The notes: generated from the sequence alone by a model not told the origin. Positions 14,891-24,030 are shown, counted from the stretch's first letter. The stretch: DNA of 64,000 bases from JAAFHB01 sp942493325 (GCA_942493325.1 OW818689.1:5642001-5706000); one strand, 5' to 3'. Made by a program: numbers and translations.

Positions 14891-16963
14891 CTACAATTTA
14901 AAGAAAAACCCGAATTTGTAAGCGAAATTATCGCCTGTCCGACTTAACCGGTAAGGGCCATAGCGGTAATAAACACCTGCTCCCCACGAGAGGAAGTTCA
15001 TCCTAAGAAGATTGTTTATCTCAATACCGGATTCAAAAAAACCTTCCCTGTAATCGGTAAGATTGAATTGTGTCTTGTAGTGTTCATTTAATCGGCCAAC
15101 TCCGATATTCTGGGCAAAAATAAATGCCGGTCTCTTTTTGAACCGGGCACCAAACAACCACGGACTGAAATTATGCCGCAGATGCAGGGCCGAATATTCC
15201 GATGCTCCAAATTCATTAAGCTGCATTGTGGCAAACGAGTACGGTGCTGCAAGGGTAACGGTTCCGGCAAAACTTCCGTAACCGTTAAACAATTCAATGA
15301 TGGGTCCGTTTTGGCTAATCGTGCCACCTCTGAGCATAATTGTTGTCGTGCCAATGCCTTTGAATGGAAGGTTAAATTTCCCTTTAAATTCTATTTTTGT
15401 ATATCGTGATTCGCCATTTAATAATTCAAGTCCCTGAATAAATGTCACATAGTAATCCGATCGCGGTTCCCTGATTTCAGTTAAACGGCCATCTTCATTT
15501 TCCAGTTTTATCCCGGGTGAGAACCTTAATTGTAATCCAGTCCTGGTCAGTGTAACCGGATCGAAGGCATGCATCAGCAGAAATGGGGTATACTGCCTCG
15601 CATAATTTTCGGAATGATCTCCGAACAGGTAAATATTCAGATCATTAAATGGACGAAATTCCGCTCCGGTTGTGTACCGCTTTGTTGTAAACATATTCTT
15701 TATAAGCAAATTGCGGTAGGTTTCCGGATTTAGCAATGATTTGGTTTCGAGAAACTCAGGACCGCCGAATTCCAGGCTCATATCTTTATAACCCAGGTGA
15801 ATCCTCAGATCAGGGCGATCGGACGGATAAATATTGATCCATTCTCCATGTCGAACAGATTTATCCTTAAGTCCATAGCTGAAGTAACCGCCAACCGTAA
15901 AATGCTTTGATAACCGCCGCGTAGTTTCAACCCCCATTCCCAATTTTATTCCTTCATACAGGTTATAACCAAAAATTTTATTGTAATCCAGGTGAATATA
16001 ACCCATTGGAATCTTGCCTTCGGCAATTATTCTGATCAACTTAGCCTGCTGATCCTGGTTGTCTGAAATTTCCCCATGTTGAACACCTTGCCCTGAAGCC
16101 GAATTTTTAAAATCGCCGGGTGTGAGCATGGGATTGATCTGTTGCTGATAAATCTGAGTGGTACTCTCGGCGTAAACCGTGTTATCCGGATTATTGAAGT
16201 TGGAAATCAAAACTTTTATTTTTTTTTCAGACGGTAACCATCGTCCATCCTGGAGTTCGAAGTTTTGATGAATGAAAACCTGTGGTTCAAGCGGAGTATT
16301 GTGGGTTGAGTGTGCCTTTATTTGCCGCACAGTATATTTTTTTGCATCAACTATTGCCGTTCCGGTGAATCCGTCAAAAGAGTCACCCGGTTTTGGATGG
16401 AAATTAATCGTGTAAAGTGAATCACCGTCTGCACTGACCGAATCCCTGACCATATAATTGTATTTCGGAAATGCAGCTTCCTGGAACGGCGATATAAAGC
16501 TCTTGTTCAGGAGGTTGATTGTCGGTTGAAGCAGCGAGATTCCGTTTAGACTAATGGCCAGTTCGGAATAGAATTCCTCCTTTTTCCCGGTGAATTTAGA
16601 AGAAAGATTTTCAGACTTGAAAAATCCGGGTTTCAGGTACTTTTTATTCGTAAGGATTTCTGTCGAATACAGGTAATCGGAAACTGTTGAATCAGCCGGG
16701 AAGTGCTGTGCGCCGGGCGATAAATTTTTGACACTAAACTGCTCCAGGCTGATGGCACTATAACTGTTAAAAGATGAGGGATCATTCCCGTTTAACTGCT
16801 GCAAAACCATTTCCAGGATTTTCTCCGTATCGCTTCGGGAAAGTGTATCGGCAGAGTTAAGGGAGTACGACTGCGACATTCGCGCAAAAACATGATCTGG
16901 ATAATTCATTACTAAAACAAATCCGATGATCAATAAGCTATTCTTCAGTTTCTTCCAGTTCAT
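14891..16963 (-). CDS. DUF5686-type outer-membrane beta-barrel protein
   Basis: A ~690-residue exported protein with a signal peptide (NSLLIIGFVLVMNY region). The first ~300 residues are periplasmic, including FTGTAIVDAKKYTVRQIKA, a beta-rich module typical of DUF5686. The C-terminal ~350 residues alternate aromatic and small residues as in an outer-membrane barrel, ending in a Phe-rich FGFFFKL strand. The usual N-terminal carboxypeptidase-regulatory-like domain is missing. I chose the ATG at 16963 (MNWKKLKNSLL), which fits the signal peptide; one at 16975 is possible. It overlaps the upstream membrane-protein gene, making it the third gene of a sigma-factor operon. Confidence 0.8.
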   Translation of the reverse strand: MNWKKLKNSLLIIGFVLVMNYPDHVFARMSQSYSLNSADTLSRSDTEKILEMVLQQLNGNDPSSFNSYSAISLEQFSVKNLSPGAQHFPADSTVSDYLYSTEILTNKKYLKPGFFKSENLSSKFTGKKEEFYSELAISLNGISLLQPTINLLNKSFISPFQEAAFPKYNYMVRDSVSADGDSLYTINFHPKPGDSFDGFTGTAIVDAKKYTVRQIKAHSTHNTPLEPQVFIHQNFELQDGRWLPSEKKIKVLISNFNNPDNTVYAESTTQIYQQQINPMLTPGDFKNSASGQGVQHGEISDNQDQQAKLIRIIAEGKIPMGYIHLDYNKIFGYNLYEGIKLGMGVETTRRLSKHFTVGGYFSYGLKDKSVRHGEWINIYPSDRPDLRIHLGYKDMSLEFGGPEFLETKSLLNPETYRNLLIKNMFTTKRYTTGAEFRPFNDLNIYLFGDHSENYARQYTPFLLMHAFDPVTLTRTGLQLRFSPGIKLENEDGRLTEIREPRSDYYVTFIQGLELLNGESRYTKIEFKGKFNLPFKGIGTTTIMLRGGTISQNGPIIELFNGYGSFAGTVTLAAPYSFATMQLNEFGASEYSALHLRHNFSPWLFGARFKKRPAFIFAQNIGVGRLNEHYKTQFNLTDYREGFFESGIEINNLLRMNFLSWGAGVYYRYGPYRLSRTGDNFAYKFGFFFKL

Positions 16964-17618
16964 TAAGGGTTCCAATAAGTTGTTGCCGGTATTTTCCGTA
17001 AAGGGCGTTGAATCCTTTATGAAAAATGTAAAAAATCAGTGCGATAAGTGCAACCATTACCACTATTATCAGCAATTCACCCGTGATTAGTTTAAGCCGG
17101 CTTACGGTTTGGGTTTCGGGCATCATTTTAATTCCTTTCCAGACACCCAATGCAAATCCGGCAGATGCAGCACACGAAAAAACAATCAGTGCAAGATAGA
17201 ACTCTTTTTTAAAAGTATCGAGGAGCTCGATTACCTTTCGCAACGCCACCTGCATGTCTGAGGCTGCCAGCAGTTTTATTTTTAGTCGCTTATACCGGAA
17301 AACAAACAGAATGAAAGTCAGCATCATAATGGTGTTGACAATTAACCCGATTATACTGATGACCGGGGGAGTGGGCAGTTGTTCATTCAGATAGGAAGGA
17401 AAAATACGGTCATAGGGAAGGTACTGATCGGCAATTGTAAGTAAAATAAAAATCCCCAGCAACCAGAATCCGGTTCTGACATTGCGTTCAAGGATCGAAA
17501 GTATCCCGGAGCCTTTGCGTTTAAGCAGTTGCCTGATCTCATCCGTATTTACAAAATGGTCCTGATCTTTCGATTCTGAGACTTTTCCCCAGGCTTTTTT
17601 AAGTTCGTTCAGTTCCAT
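16938..17618 (-). CDS. Integral membrane protein, putative anti-sigma or sigma-associated factor
   Basis: A 226-residue protein with a cytoplasmic N-terminal ~45 residues (ELNELKKAWGKVSE, then charged helices). Four hydrophobic segments follow at roughly 50-68, 85-105, 140-160 and 182-202, and the tail is charged. It starts on the last base of the ECF sigma gene's stop (TAATG) and overlaps the DUF5686 gene, so all three are co-translated. Position after an ECF sigma factor and a cytoplasmic N-terminus suggest an anti-sigma role. I see no classic anti-sigma zinc motif (HxxxCxxC), so this is inference from context. Confidence 0.7.
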   Translation of the reverse strand: MELNELKKAWGKVSESKDQDHFVNTDEIRQLLKRKGSGILSILERNVRTGFWLLGIFILLTIADQYLPYDRIFPSYLNEQLPTPPVISIIGLIVNTIMMLTFILFVFRYKRLKIKLLAASDMQVALRKVIELLDTFKKEFYLALIVFSCAASAGFALGVWKGIKMMPETQTVSRLKLITGELLIIVVMVALIALIFYIFHKGFNALYGKYRQQLIGTLNELEETEE

Positions 17619-18106
17619 TATATCTTTCCTTTAATGAGAGATTCCAGTTTTTTCTTAATTCTGTTCATTTTAACACGCACATAATTCTGAGTAATCCCGG
17701 TGATTTCAGCAATCTCTTCGTACGATTTATCTTCAAGATAAAGCAGAACAATCGATTTTTCAATCCCGGTAAGCTGATTAATGGCTGTGTGAAGAAGATT
17801 TATATTTTCTTCAAGTTCTTCATCGTATTCATCATACGCGATGGAAGGGATATCCCTGACAAACAGAGCGTTTGCCGTTTGACGGCTCCCCTTTTTGTAA
17901 GCCGTAATGGCTGTGTTAATAGCCACCCGGTACATCCATGTCGAAAATTTGGATTGCTCTTTGAACGATCCATACGATTTCCAGAGTTGGATCAGAATCT
18001 CCTGAAACAGGTCTTTACGGTCATCCACATTGTCACAATACATTCTTGTGACTTTGTGAATGATCCCCTGGTTGTCTGTAATATTTCGAAGAAATTCCTC
18101 TTTCAC
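17618..18106 (-). CDS. ECF RNA polymerase sigma factor
   Basis: A 162-residue sigma-70 family protein with regions 2 and 4 only. Region 2 includes DDRKDLFQEILIQLWKSYGSF and STWMYRVAINTAI (residues ~26-75). Region 4 includes TGIEKSIVLLYLEDKSYEEIAEITGITQNYVRVKMNRIKKKL (helix-turn-helix at ~120-155). The start codon is GTG at 18106. It heads a three-gene overlapping operon with a membrane protein and a DUF5686 barrel, which it may autoregulate in response to envelope signals (inference). Confidence 0.9.
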   Translation of the reverse strand: MKEEFLRNITDNQGIIHKVTRMYCDNVDDRKDLFQEILIQLWKSYGSFKEQSKFSTWMYRVAINTAITAYKKGSRQTANALFVRDIPSIAYDEYDEELEENINLLHTAINQLTGIEKSIVLLYLEDKSYEEIAEITGITQNYVRVKMNRIKKKLESLIKGKI

Positions 18107-18183
18107 ACGTTAATTAGTAATGGTTAGTATTAAATAATTACAAGCATTGTGATTTTAACGTGTGCGGGAGGATGGATTTATTT

Positions 18184-19338
18184 CTATCGTGAACTCATCT
18201 TAAGTAAATTCACCTCTTCTTCGGTAAGGAAACGCCATCTTCCACGCGGAAGATCTTTCTTGGTTAAACCACAAAAATAGACTCTGTCGAGTTTATCTAC
18301 TTTGTAGCCAAGATGTTCAAAAATACGGCGCACAATTTTATTTTTTCCGGAATGGATTTCTACTCCCACCTGTTTTTTGTCATCCTCCGTGACATAGCTT
18401 ACCGAATCGGCTGCCACAAAACCATCTTCGAGTGTAACCCCGTCAATAATTTCCTGGAGATGATTTTTTGACACCCTTTGATCCAAAAATACATGATAGA
18501 TTTTTTTGCGGTTGTATTTTGGGTGGGTTAAAAGTTTTGTAAGGTCGCCATCATTGGTAAAAAGCAATAGTCCGGTTGTGTTTTTATCAAGCCGGCCTAC
18601 AGGATAAATTCTTTCCTTACAGGCACTGGCCACAAGTTCCATAACCGTTTTGTCGGCGTGAGGATCGTCAAGTGTGGTGACATAGCCTTTAGGTTTATTT
18701 AACAGGACATAGACCTTTTTTTCGGCTGAGATTATTTTTCCGTTGAAACTAACCACCTGGCCGGGTAAAACCTGGTATCCCATTTCTGAAACGATTTTCC
18801 CGTTCACAGTCACGCAACCGGTGGCGATAAATGTATCTGCTTCACGTCGTGAACACAGACCTGCATTGGCGACATAACGATTCAGCCGCATTGAACCCGG
18901 TTCTTTTTTTGATGCAACCTGCTTTGAAGGTTTTAGTGAGGAATTAAATTCGTTGGCAAGATTTTGTTTGCCAAATTTTCCACGCAAAACTTTGCCCTCT
19001 TTATTCAGGAACTGGTCTGATTCGGCTCCCTCAAATTTTTTCTCGGGGCGTTTGCCGATTACTTCCCTTCGGAATACATCCGAGGTGCGCTCTTTTCCAT
19101 ACCGGTTGGTATTGATGGGTGCCGGTTTGGAACCCGAAGCGGTTTTGATAACTTTTGTTTTTCCGACCCTTTTCCCCACAAGGGGTTCCCGGGTATCGGG
19201 ACGGCCTGAGAATGGCCTTCTTCCCTGGTCATTCGACGATGACGCTCCTTTTTGAACTCTGGGCCTTGTTCCGGGCTCACGTTTTCCGACGGTACGCGAA
19301 TCTGTGCGTTCCTGTCCTCTCGATCTTCTGATAATCAT
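18184..19338 (-). CDS. RluB/RsuA-type rRNA pseudouridine synthase with long basic N-terminal extension
   Basis: A 384-residue protein. Residues 1-~150 are an Arg/Lys/Gly/Ser-rich, apparently disordered extension. Then an S4 RNA-binding domain begins (MRLNRYVANAGLCSRREAD, ~148-166) and a catalytic domain with GRLDKNTTGLLLFTNDGDL, whose Asp is the conserved nucleophile. It converts a specific uridine of 23S (RluB) or 16S (RsuA) rRNA to pseudouridine; the split between these cannot be made by eye. The basic extension is common in Bacteroidota versions. It is divergent from glmM. Confidence 0.9.
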   Translation of the reverse strand: MIIRRSRGQERTDSRTVGKREPGTRPRVQKGASSSNDQGRRPFSGRPDTREPLVGKRVGKTKVIKTASGSKPAPINTNRYGKERTSDVFRREVIGKRPEKKFEGAESDQFLNKEGKVLRGKFGKQNLANEFNSSLKPSKQVASKKEPGSMRLNRYVANAGLCSRREADTFIATGCVTVNGKIVSEMGYQVLPGQVVSFNGKIISAEKKVYVLLNKPKGYVTTLDDPHADKTVMELVASACKERIYPVGRLDKNTTGLLLFTNDGDLTKLLTHPKYNRKKIYHVFLDQRVSKNHLQEIIDGVTLEDGFVAADSVSYVTEDDKKQVGVEIHSGKNKIVRRIFEHLGYKVDKLDRVYFCGLTKKDLPRGRWRFLTEEEVNLLKMSSR

Positions 19339-19431
19339 TTCTTAATTCTCTGACTTATTAATAATTCGGGTGCAAATGTCGGAAAAATTTCCCAAAACAG
19401 AACAAATTTTTTTCTTAAGACGAATAATCCT

Positions 19432-19461
19432 TTGATTAATTAACCCAATTTAAGAACTTTG
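19432..19461 (+). promoter_or_regulatory. Probable Bacteroidetes-type promoter of glmM
   Basis: TTG at 19432-19434, 19 bp, then GAACTTTG at 19454-19461: one mismatch to TAnnTTTG with correct spacing. It lies 29 bp before the ATG at 19491. Confidence 0.5.
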
Positions 19462-19490
19462 CAAGTTAATAATCTAAAAGTAACTTGAAT

Positions 19491-20882
19491 ATGGCGCTTA
19501 TAAAATCAATATCCGGAATACGGGGAACAATCGGTGGTAAACCGGGCGAAGGCCTTAGTCCGCTTGACCTGGTTAAATTTACTGCCGCTTACCTTACATG
19601 GGTGAGACAGAGCCAAAACAACGGCAAAAAACTAAAAATCGTGGTCGGCCGCGATGCGCGTATTTCAGGTGAGATGGTCAACGCAGTAGTTACAGGAACC
19701 CTATTAGGCATGGGTGCCGACGTGGTGAATATCGGCCTGGCATCGACACCTACAACCGAACTTGCAGTCGTGGCCGAAAAAGCCGACGGGGGAATTATTC
19801 TAACGGCCAGCCATAATCCTATGCAATGGAATGCCCTTAAATTGCTGAATCAGGATGGAGAGTTCCTGAATGATCCTGAAGGAAAAGCGGTCCTTGCAAT
19901 TGCTGAAAATGAAAGTTTCATTTTTGCAGAGGTGACCGACCTGGGTCATGTCACTGTTATGGACTATACGGCGTACCATATTCAGCATGTTCTAGATCTT
20001 GAACTTGTGAATTTAGAAGCGATTAAGAAAGCCCGGTTCACGGTAGCAGTCGATGCTGTTAATTCAGTTGGCGGAATAATTGTACCGGAATTGTTAAAAG
20101 CTTTGGGTGTTGTTGAAGTGGTTGAAATTAACTGTGCTGTAAATGGTCAGTTTGTCCATAATCCCGAGCCGATACCCGAAAATCTTACCGGTACTGCCGA
20201 CCTGGTGCGCAAAAAGAAAGTTGATGTCTGTTTTGTAGTTGATCCTGATGTCGATCGCCTTGCCATTATAAATGAAGATGGAACTATGTTTAACGAAGAA
20301 TACACGCTTGTGGCTGTTTCCGATTATGTACTTTCACATACTAAAGGGAATACGGTTTCCAATCTTTCCTCTTCAAGGGCACTGCGTGACATTACCGCAT
20401 TACATGGAGGAACCTACATGCCTTCAGCGGTTGGTGAAGTTAATGTAACCTCAATGATGAAGGCAACCGGGGCTGTTATCGGTGGCGAAGGAAATGGTGG
20501 AGTAATCTATCCTGCGAGCCACTACGGTCGCGATTCGATGGTGGGGATCGGTCTCTTTCTCTCACATCTGGCGGTCTCGGGTTTGAAATGTTCGGAGCTT
20601 CGCGCGACCTATCCCGACTATTTTATGTCAAAAAATAAAATTGAGCTTACACCTGGCATTGATGTGGACGATATCCTGCTGAAAATGAAAGATAAATATT
20701 GTCATGCGCAAATAAATGATATTGATGGAGTGAAAATTGATTTTGACACTGAATGGGTCCATTTACGCAAGTCGAATACCGAACCCATCATCCGGATTTA
20801 TTCTGAAAGCAAATCAGCCTCCGGTGCCAATGCCCTGGCCGAAAAAATCATTGCCGATATCCGGGGGATTGCCGAAATCTGA
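19491..20882 (+). CDS. glmM: Phosphoglucosamine mutase (GlmM-type phosphohexomutase)
   Basis: A 463-residue alpha-D-phosphohexomutase. It opens ALIKSISGIRGTIGG and carries the phosphoserine loop TASHNPMQWNALK with Ser near residue 107. The metal-binding loop DPDVDRLAI is near 250, the sugar-binding GGEGNGGVI is near 334, and the phosphate loop RKSNTEPIIRIYSES lies near the C-terminus. This subgroup in Bacteroidota is usually assigned as GlmM, converting glucosamine-6-P to glucosamine-1-P for UDP-GlcNAc synthesis; a phosphomannomutase activity cannot be excluded. I used the ATG at 19491 rather than an in-frame TTG two codons earlier. Confidence 0.85.
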   Translation: MALIKSISGIRGTIGGKPGEGLSPLDLVKFTAAYLTWVRQSQNNGKKLKIVVGRDARISGEMVNAVVTGTLLGMGADVVNIGLASTPTTELAVVAEKADGGIILTASHNPMQWNALKLLNQDGEFLNDPEGKAVLAIAENESFIFAEVTDLGHVTVMDYTAYHIQHVLDLELVNLEAIKKARFTVAVDAVNSVGGIIVPELLKALGVVEVVEINCAVNGQFVHNPEPIPENLTGTADLVRKKKVDVCFVVDPDVDRLAIINEDGTMFNEEYTLVAVSDYVLSHTKGNTVSNLSSSRALRDITALHGGTYMPSAVGEVNVTSMMKATGAVIGGEGNGGVIYPASHYGRDSMVGIGLFLSHLAVSGLKCSELRATYPDYFMSKNKIELTPGIDVDDILLKMKDKYCHAQINDIDGVKIDFDTEWVHLRKSNTEPIIRIYSESKSASGANALAEKIIADIRGIAEI

Positions 20883-20946
20883 TGATTAAAGTTGTTAAGT
20901 ATTTGTTAAGTGTTGTAAAAATTTTTTTTTATCTTTATAAACAGGC

Positions 20947-20954
20947 TAAATTTG
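20947..20954 (+). promoter_or_regulatory. Candidate -7 element of mdh
   Basis: TAAATTTG, a perfect TAnnTTTG match 56 bp before the mdh ATG. The -33 region is A/T-rich without a well-placed TTG. Confidence 0.4.
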
Positions 20955-21010
20955 CGTTTATTTACAAACAATAATAATTTATTGATATTCACAACTATAA
21001 TTCGAAATTT

Positions 21011-21946
21011 ATGAAAGTAACAGTAGTAGGGGCAGGGAACGTAGGCGCGACATGTGCTGATGTATTGGCATATCGCGAAGTAGTTAATGAGATAGTCTTA
21101 TTGGATATCAAGGAAGGTATTGCCGAAGGTAAAGCCCTCGATATTCTTCAGAAAGCTCCGATCAATGGTTATGATACACGTACAGTTGGAGTTACCAATG
21201 ATTATTCGCGCACTGCAGGATCTGATGTTGTTGTAATTACATCCGGATTGCCACGTAAACCGGGGATGAGCCGCGATGATTTAATCGGAATTAATGCAGG
21301 TATTGTCAAATCGGTAACTGAAAATGTCGTCAAATATTCACCCGATGCCATTATCATTATTGTTTCCAATCCTTTGGATGTAATGACTTACCAGGCACAT
21401 ATAACATCAAAATTACCACGTACCAAAGTAATGGGTATGGCCGGAATCCTGGATACAGCCCGTTACCGTGCTTTCCTTTCCGAAGCTTTGAATATTTCTC
21501 AGAAAGAGATTCAGGCAATGCTCCTGGGTGGCCATGGTGATTCAATGGTTCCTTTAACCCGTTATACAACAGTAGGTGGCATTCCGGTAACAGAATTGCT
21601 CGAAGCCGATGTTTTAAATGCAATTGTTGAACGCACAAAAGCGGGTGGTGGTGAACTGGTGAAATTAATGGGTACTTCTGCCTGGTATGCACCGGGTGCA
21701 GCCGCAGCCCAGATGGTTGAGGCAATCGTTAAGGATCAGCGTCGTATTTTCCCGGTTTGCGTACAATTACAGGGAGAGTATGGTATTGACAATTGCTACC
21801 TCGGCGTTCCTGTTGTTTTAGGCAAAAACGGTATCGAAAGAATCGTTGAACTGCAATTAAACGATGCGGAAATGACCATGATGAAATCAAGCGAAGCGCA
21901 GGTACGTGAAGTGATGAATGTACTTGACGATCTGAATAAGAAATAA
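21011..21946 (+). CDS. mdh: Malate dehydrogenase (LDH-like type)
   Basis: A 311-residue NAD-dependent malate dehydrogenase oxidising malate to oxaloacetate. Visible are the Rossmann motif GAGNVG (residues 7-12), the substrate loop PRKPGMSRDDL with the malate-specifying Arg near 81-87, the conserved NPLD near 118, and the catalytic His in GGHGDSM near 174. The length fits the LDH-like MDH group. It stands alone, with a strong terminator 22 bp after the stop. Together with aconitase at 7-9 kb it fits an operating TCA pathway, possibly partial. Confidence 0.95.
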   Translation: MKVTVVGAGNVGATCADVLAYREVVNEIVLLDIKEGIAEGKALDILQKAPINGYDTRTVGVTNDYSRTAGSDVVVITSGLPRKPGMSRDDLIGINAGIVKSVTENVVKYSPDAIIIIVSNPLDVMTYQAHITSKLPRTKVMGMAGILDTARYRAFLSEALNISQKEIQAMLLGGHGDSMVPLTRYTTVGGIPVTELLEADVLNAIVERTKAGGGELVKLMGTSAWYAPGAAAAQMVEAIVKDQRRIFPVCVQLQGEYGIDNCYLGVPVVLGKNGIERIVELQLNDAEMTMMKSSEAQVREVMNVLDDLNKK

Positions 21947-21968
21947 TTGTATTTTATTTTTTGCCGGA

Positions 21969-21991
21969 AAGGGGCTTCGTGCCCCTTTTTT
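21969..21991 (+). terminator. Rho-independent terminator of mdh
   Basis: The stem AAGGGGC / GCCCCTT with loop TTCGT runs into six T, 22 bp after the mdh stop. Confidence 0.85.
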
Positions 21992-21993
21992 AT

Positions 21994-22052
21994 TCTGGCA
22001 ACTGGCGGCTGGCAACTCGCGGCTGGCGGTTAGCTGCTGGCGGCTGGCGATA
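21994..22052. repeat. CTGGC-type degenerate tandem repeat
   Basis: About 60 bp made of GGCTGGC, AACTGGC and GCTGCTGGC words in imperfect tandem between the mdh terminator and the next gene. It is the same flavour as the spacer at 6370-6510. Confidence 0.6.
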
Positions 22053-22073
22053 AAATATTATAAAGCCATTGAA

Positions 22074-22490
22074 ATGATACAGGAGATCTGTTTTGAAATT
22101 ATTGAGCTCGAGGACAACACATTCCATCCTTTGCTGAAGGCAGAATTCCCGGGACTGGAGGAATACTGGTGGGTTATTGATTCAGGTGCATCGAAAAGTG
22201 TTTTTGATGTAACATTGACTAATTATTATGCATTAGATCAGGAGGATTCAGTGATGGCCACTGGTTTGGGCAAAGAGGTGGTTGAGACAATTTCCGGAAT
22301 AATTCCTGAATTAAAAATTGGCGGTTTTAGTTTCGGCCCACTTAAAGTCGCATTGGTTGATTTTCATCATATCAACGAAGAATATGCGAAATTCTCAGCT
22401 AAAAAGATAGTGGGATTGATTGGTTGTGATTTTCTGTACTCCCATAATGCCCTCCTCGATTTCGAACAAACTAAGATAGTTCTTCGTTAG
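22074..22490 (+). CDS. Retropepsin-like single-domain aspartic protease family protein
   Basis: A 138-residue protein with the two hallmarks of bacterial retropepsin-like proteins (Asp_protease_2). The catalytic-type loop is WVIDSGASKSVFD (Asp near residue 37). A distal hydrophobic-glycine motif follows, KIVGLIGCDFLYSHNALLDFE (~106-126). The N-terminal strand pattern and length (~130 residues, one lobe) imply an active dimer. Such proteins probably cleave or bind peptides in the cytoplasm; no signal peptide is seen and the substrate is unknown. Downstream lies a broken nhaA, with no evidence that the two are functionally linked. Confidence 0.75.
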   Translation: MIQEICFEIIELEDNTFHPLLKAEFPGLEEYWWVIDSGASKSVFDVTLTNYYALDQEDSVMATGLGKEVVETISGIIPELKIGGFSFGPLKVALVDFHHINEEYAKFSAKKIVGLIGCDFLYSHNALLDFEQTKIVLR

Positions 22491-22581
22491 TATGTTATAA
22501 ATCAGGTATCGGTTCGCAGTAGTTGATTTTTTATGAGGATTGGTTTGGCATAATACCTTGCTCACCTGTAAAAAGAACAAT

Positions 22582-23023
22582 ATGCAATTAACAAAACTTT
22601 TCAGTGAATTTGTCAACAGTGAAAAGGCTGGAGGAGTAATTTTGGTTTGCGTGACTGTTCTCTCTCTTGGATTGGCGAACTCGCCTCTGCAGGTTGAATA
22701 TGTAAAACTTTGGAGATTTGACATGGGTGGCCATTCTGCCGTACATTGGATCAATGACGGATTGATGACCGTTTTTTTTTCTGCTAATCGGTCTTGAGCT
22801 TGAAAGGGAGATTTATAAGGGGGAACTTTCGGATATAAAAAACGCTTCATTGCCCATCTTTGGTGCATTAGGAGGTATGATAATGCCGGCCGGACTTTTT
22901 TTATTGTTTAATTTTGGAGCTGATACACAAGCAGGTACAGGTATTCCAACAGCAACCGACATTGCTGAGAAAAGTATTCCAAATTGTTTTTTAATTAAAA
23001 AAATTGTGCTATCTTTAACGTAA
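22582..23023 (+). pseudogene. nhaA: Truncated and frameshifted Na+/H+ antiporter NhaA
   Basis: The first frame encodes a typical NhaA N-terminus (QLTKLFSEFVNSEKAGG at residues 2-18, then a membrane segment and HWINDGLMTVFF) and stops early. The next frame continues exactly as NhaA should: LLIGLELEREIYKGELSDIK, LPIFGALGGMIMPAG, GTGIPTATDIA. The switch falls in a run of nine T (22772-22780), so a one-base slip explains it. NhaA similarity ends at ~22966; the remaining ~255 residues of a normal antiporter, with the essential Asp residues, are absent. Because of the large 3' deletion this is a genuine pseudogene even if the T run were a sequencing artefact. Confidence 0.9.
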
Positions 23024-23083
23024 TTCAAGCTTTCCCAAACTTTGGTCTTATAAATACAAATTTGTTTAATAACTTAAAACCTT

Positions 23084-23848
23084 ATGAACAAGTATATTTA
23101 TTTATCCACAACCCCTGAAGCACTGATTGCTTCCATGCTGCCACCTAAAGACTTTGGAGCATACTTCTCAACAGGAACAAAAAAAATGAATAAGGGTCAG
23201 GCAATATTCTTTGAGGTCGACCTTGCTCAGGTTGAAAATCTGATCGATATGGATAGCCTGAACCGCCGGTGTGTTGCCAAACCTGACGGCAGCCCAAAAA
23301 GCTCAGTGTATCTTTCAGTTTACAAGGTGCTTGAGATGGTCCCATTGTCTGCACTCAAGAGTTTATACCTGACAACTGATAATGGACATCTCCTTGAGTT
23401 GAAAAAAACACCTTACGATGCATCAGGTGAAGTTAAAGGTAAACTGCATCTTTATCAGGAGTTGTGTCCTGTAACCCCTTTAATTGCAAGCGATTTATTG
23501 CCTTCTGCATTTCTGAAGCGGCTTACCGACGGATCGACACCCATTGTTCTTCCAAAACTATTCTTCGTTGAACTGAAACTTGGAGAGTTGGCAACCAACC
23601 CACTGACTACTTCAGTTGATTATGTTGCATTTGCAAATATCGAACATCTGCGGGACTGCCTTGAAATTTTACGTGGTGAATATGAGAAACGAATGAAAAC
23701 CGTTAACCGGACTTTTTCCGGCTCACTTCTGTACAGGACGATTGAAACCGGGTTCTACGTTGGTTCGAAAGATGAAATTATTTTTTATGCATTTCCTGGT
23801 TTGCCTGAACTGGAACACCTTAATTACGAGTTTTTCAGATCAATCTGA
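23084..23848 (+). CDS. Protein of unknown function
   Basis: A 254-residue soluble protein that I do not recognise. No signal peptide or membrane segment is apparent. It begins NKYIYLSTTPEALIASMLPP, has mixed alpha/beta composition, and contains a conserved-looking DYVAFANIEHLRDCLEILRGEYEKR segment (~186-210, probable helices). A TATCTTTA element with an upstream TTG (22984-23017, spacing slightly long) may be its promoter. It is monocistronic: a long hairpin follows the stop. The coding bias looks like the neighbours, so it is likely a real native gene. Confidence 0.75.
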   Translation: MNKYIYLSTTPEALIASMLPPKDFGAYFSTGTKKMNKGQAIFFEVDLAQVENLIDMDSLNRRCVAKPDGSPKSSVYLSVYKVLEMVPLSALKSLYLTTDNGHLLELKKTPYDASGEVKGKLHLYQELCPVTPLIASDLLPSAFLKRLTDGSTPIVLPKLFFVELKLGELATNPLTTSVDYVAFANIEHLRDCLEILRGEYEKRMKTVNRTFSGSLLYRTIETGFYVGSKDEIIFYAFPGLPELEHLNYEFFRSI

Positions 23849-23867
23849 TATTCGTCGAAATTTATGT

Positions 23868-23907
23868 GACCGGGTGACTGTTCAGGACTTGAACAAGTCA
23901 CCCGGTC
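23868..23907 (+). terminator. Long hairpin, probable terminator
   Basis: GACCGGGTGACT pairs with AGTCACCCGGTC. An inner GTTCA/TGAAC pair extends the stem beyond one bulge. It lies 19 bp after the stop at 23848. The T-run after it is weak (TATAGTTTTGG), so termination efficiency is uncertain. Confidence 0.55.
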
Positions 23908-24030
23908 TATAGTTTTGGTGGCTTTCTTCTTATCTCCCTCTTCAACAATCCGGCAATATATTTATCAAATTAAAATAGTAAATTATTACTGTTTTAATTT
24001 TAAGGAGTATTAACATATATTATAATTGTA

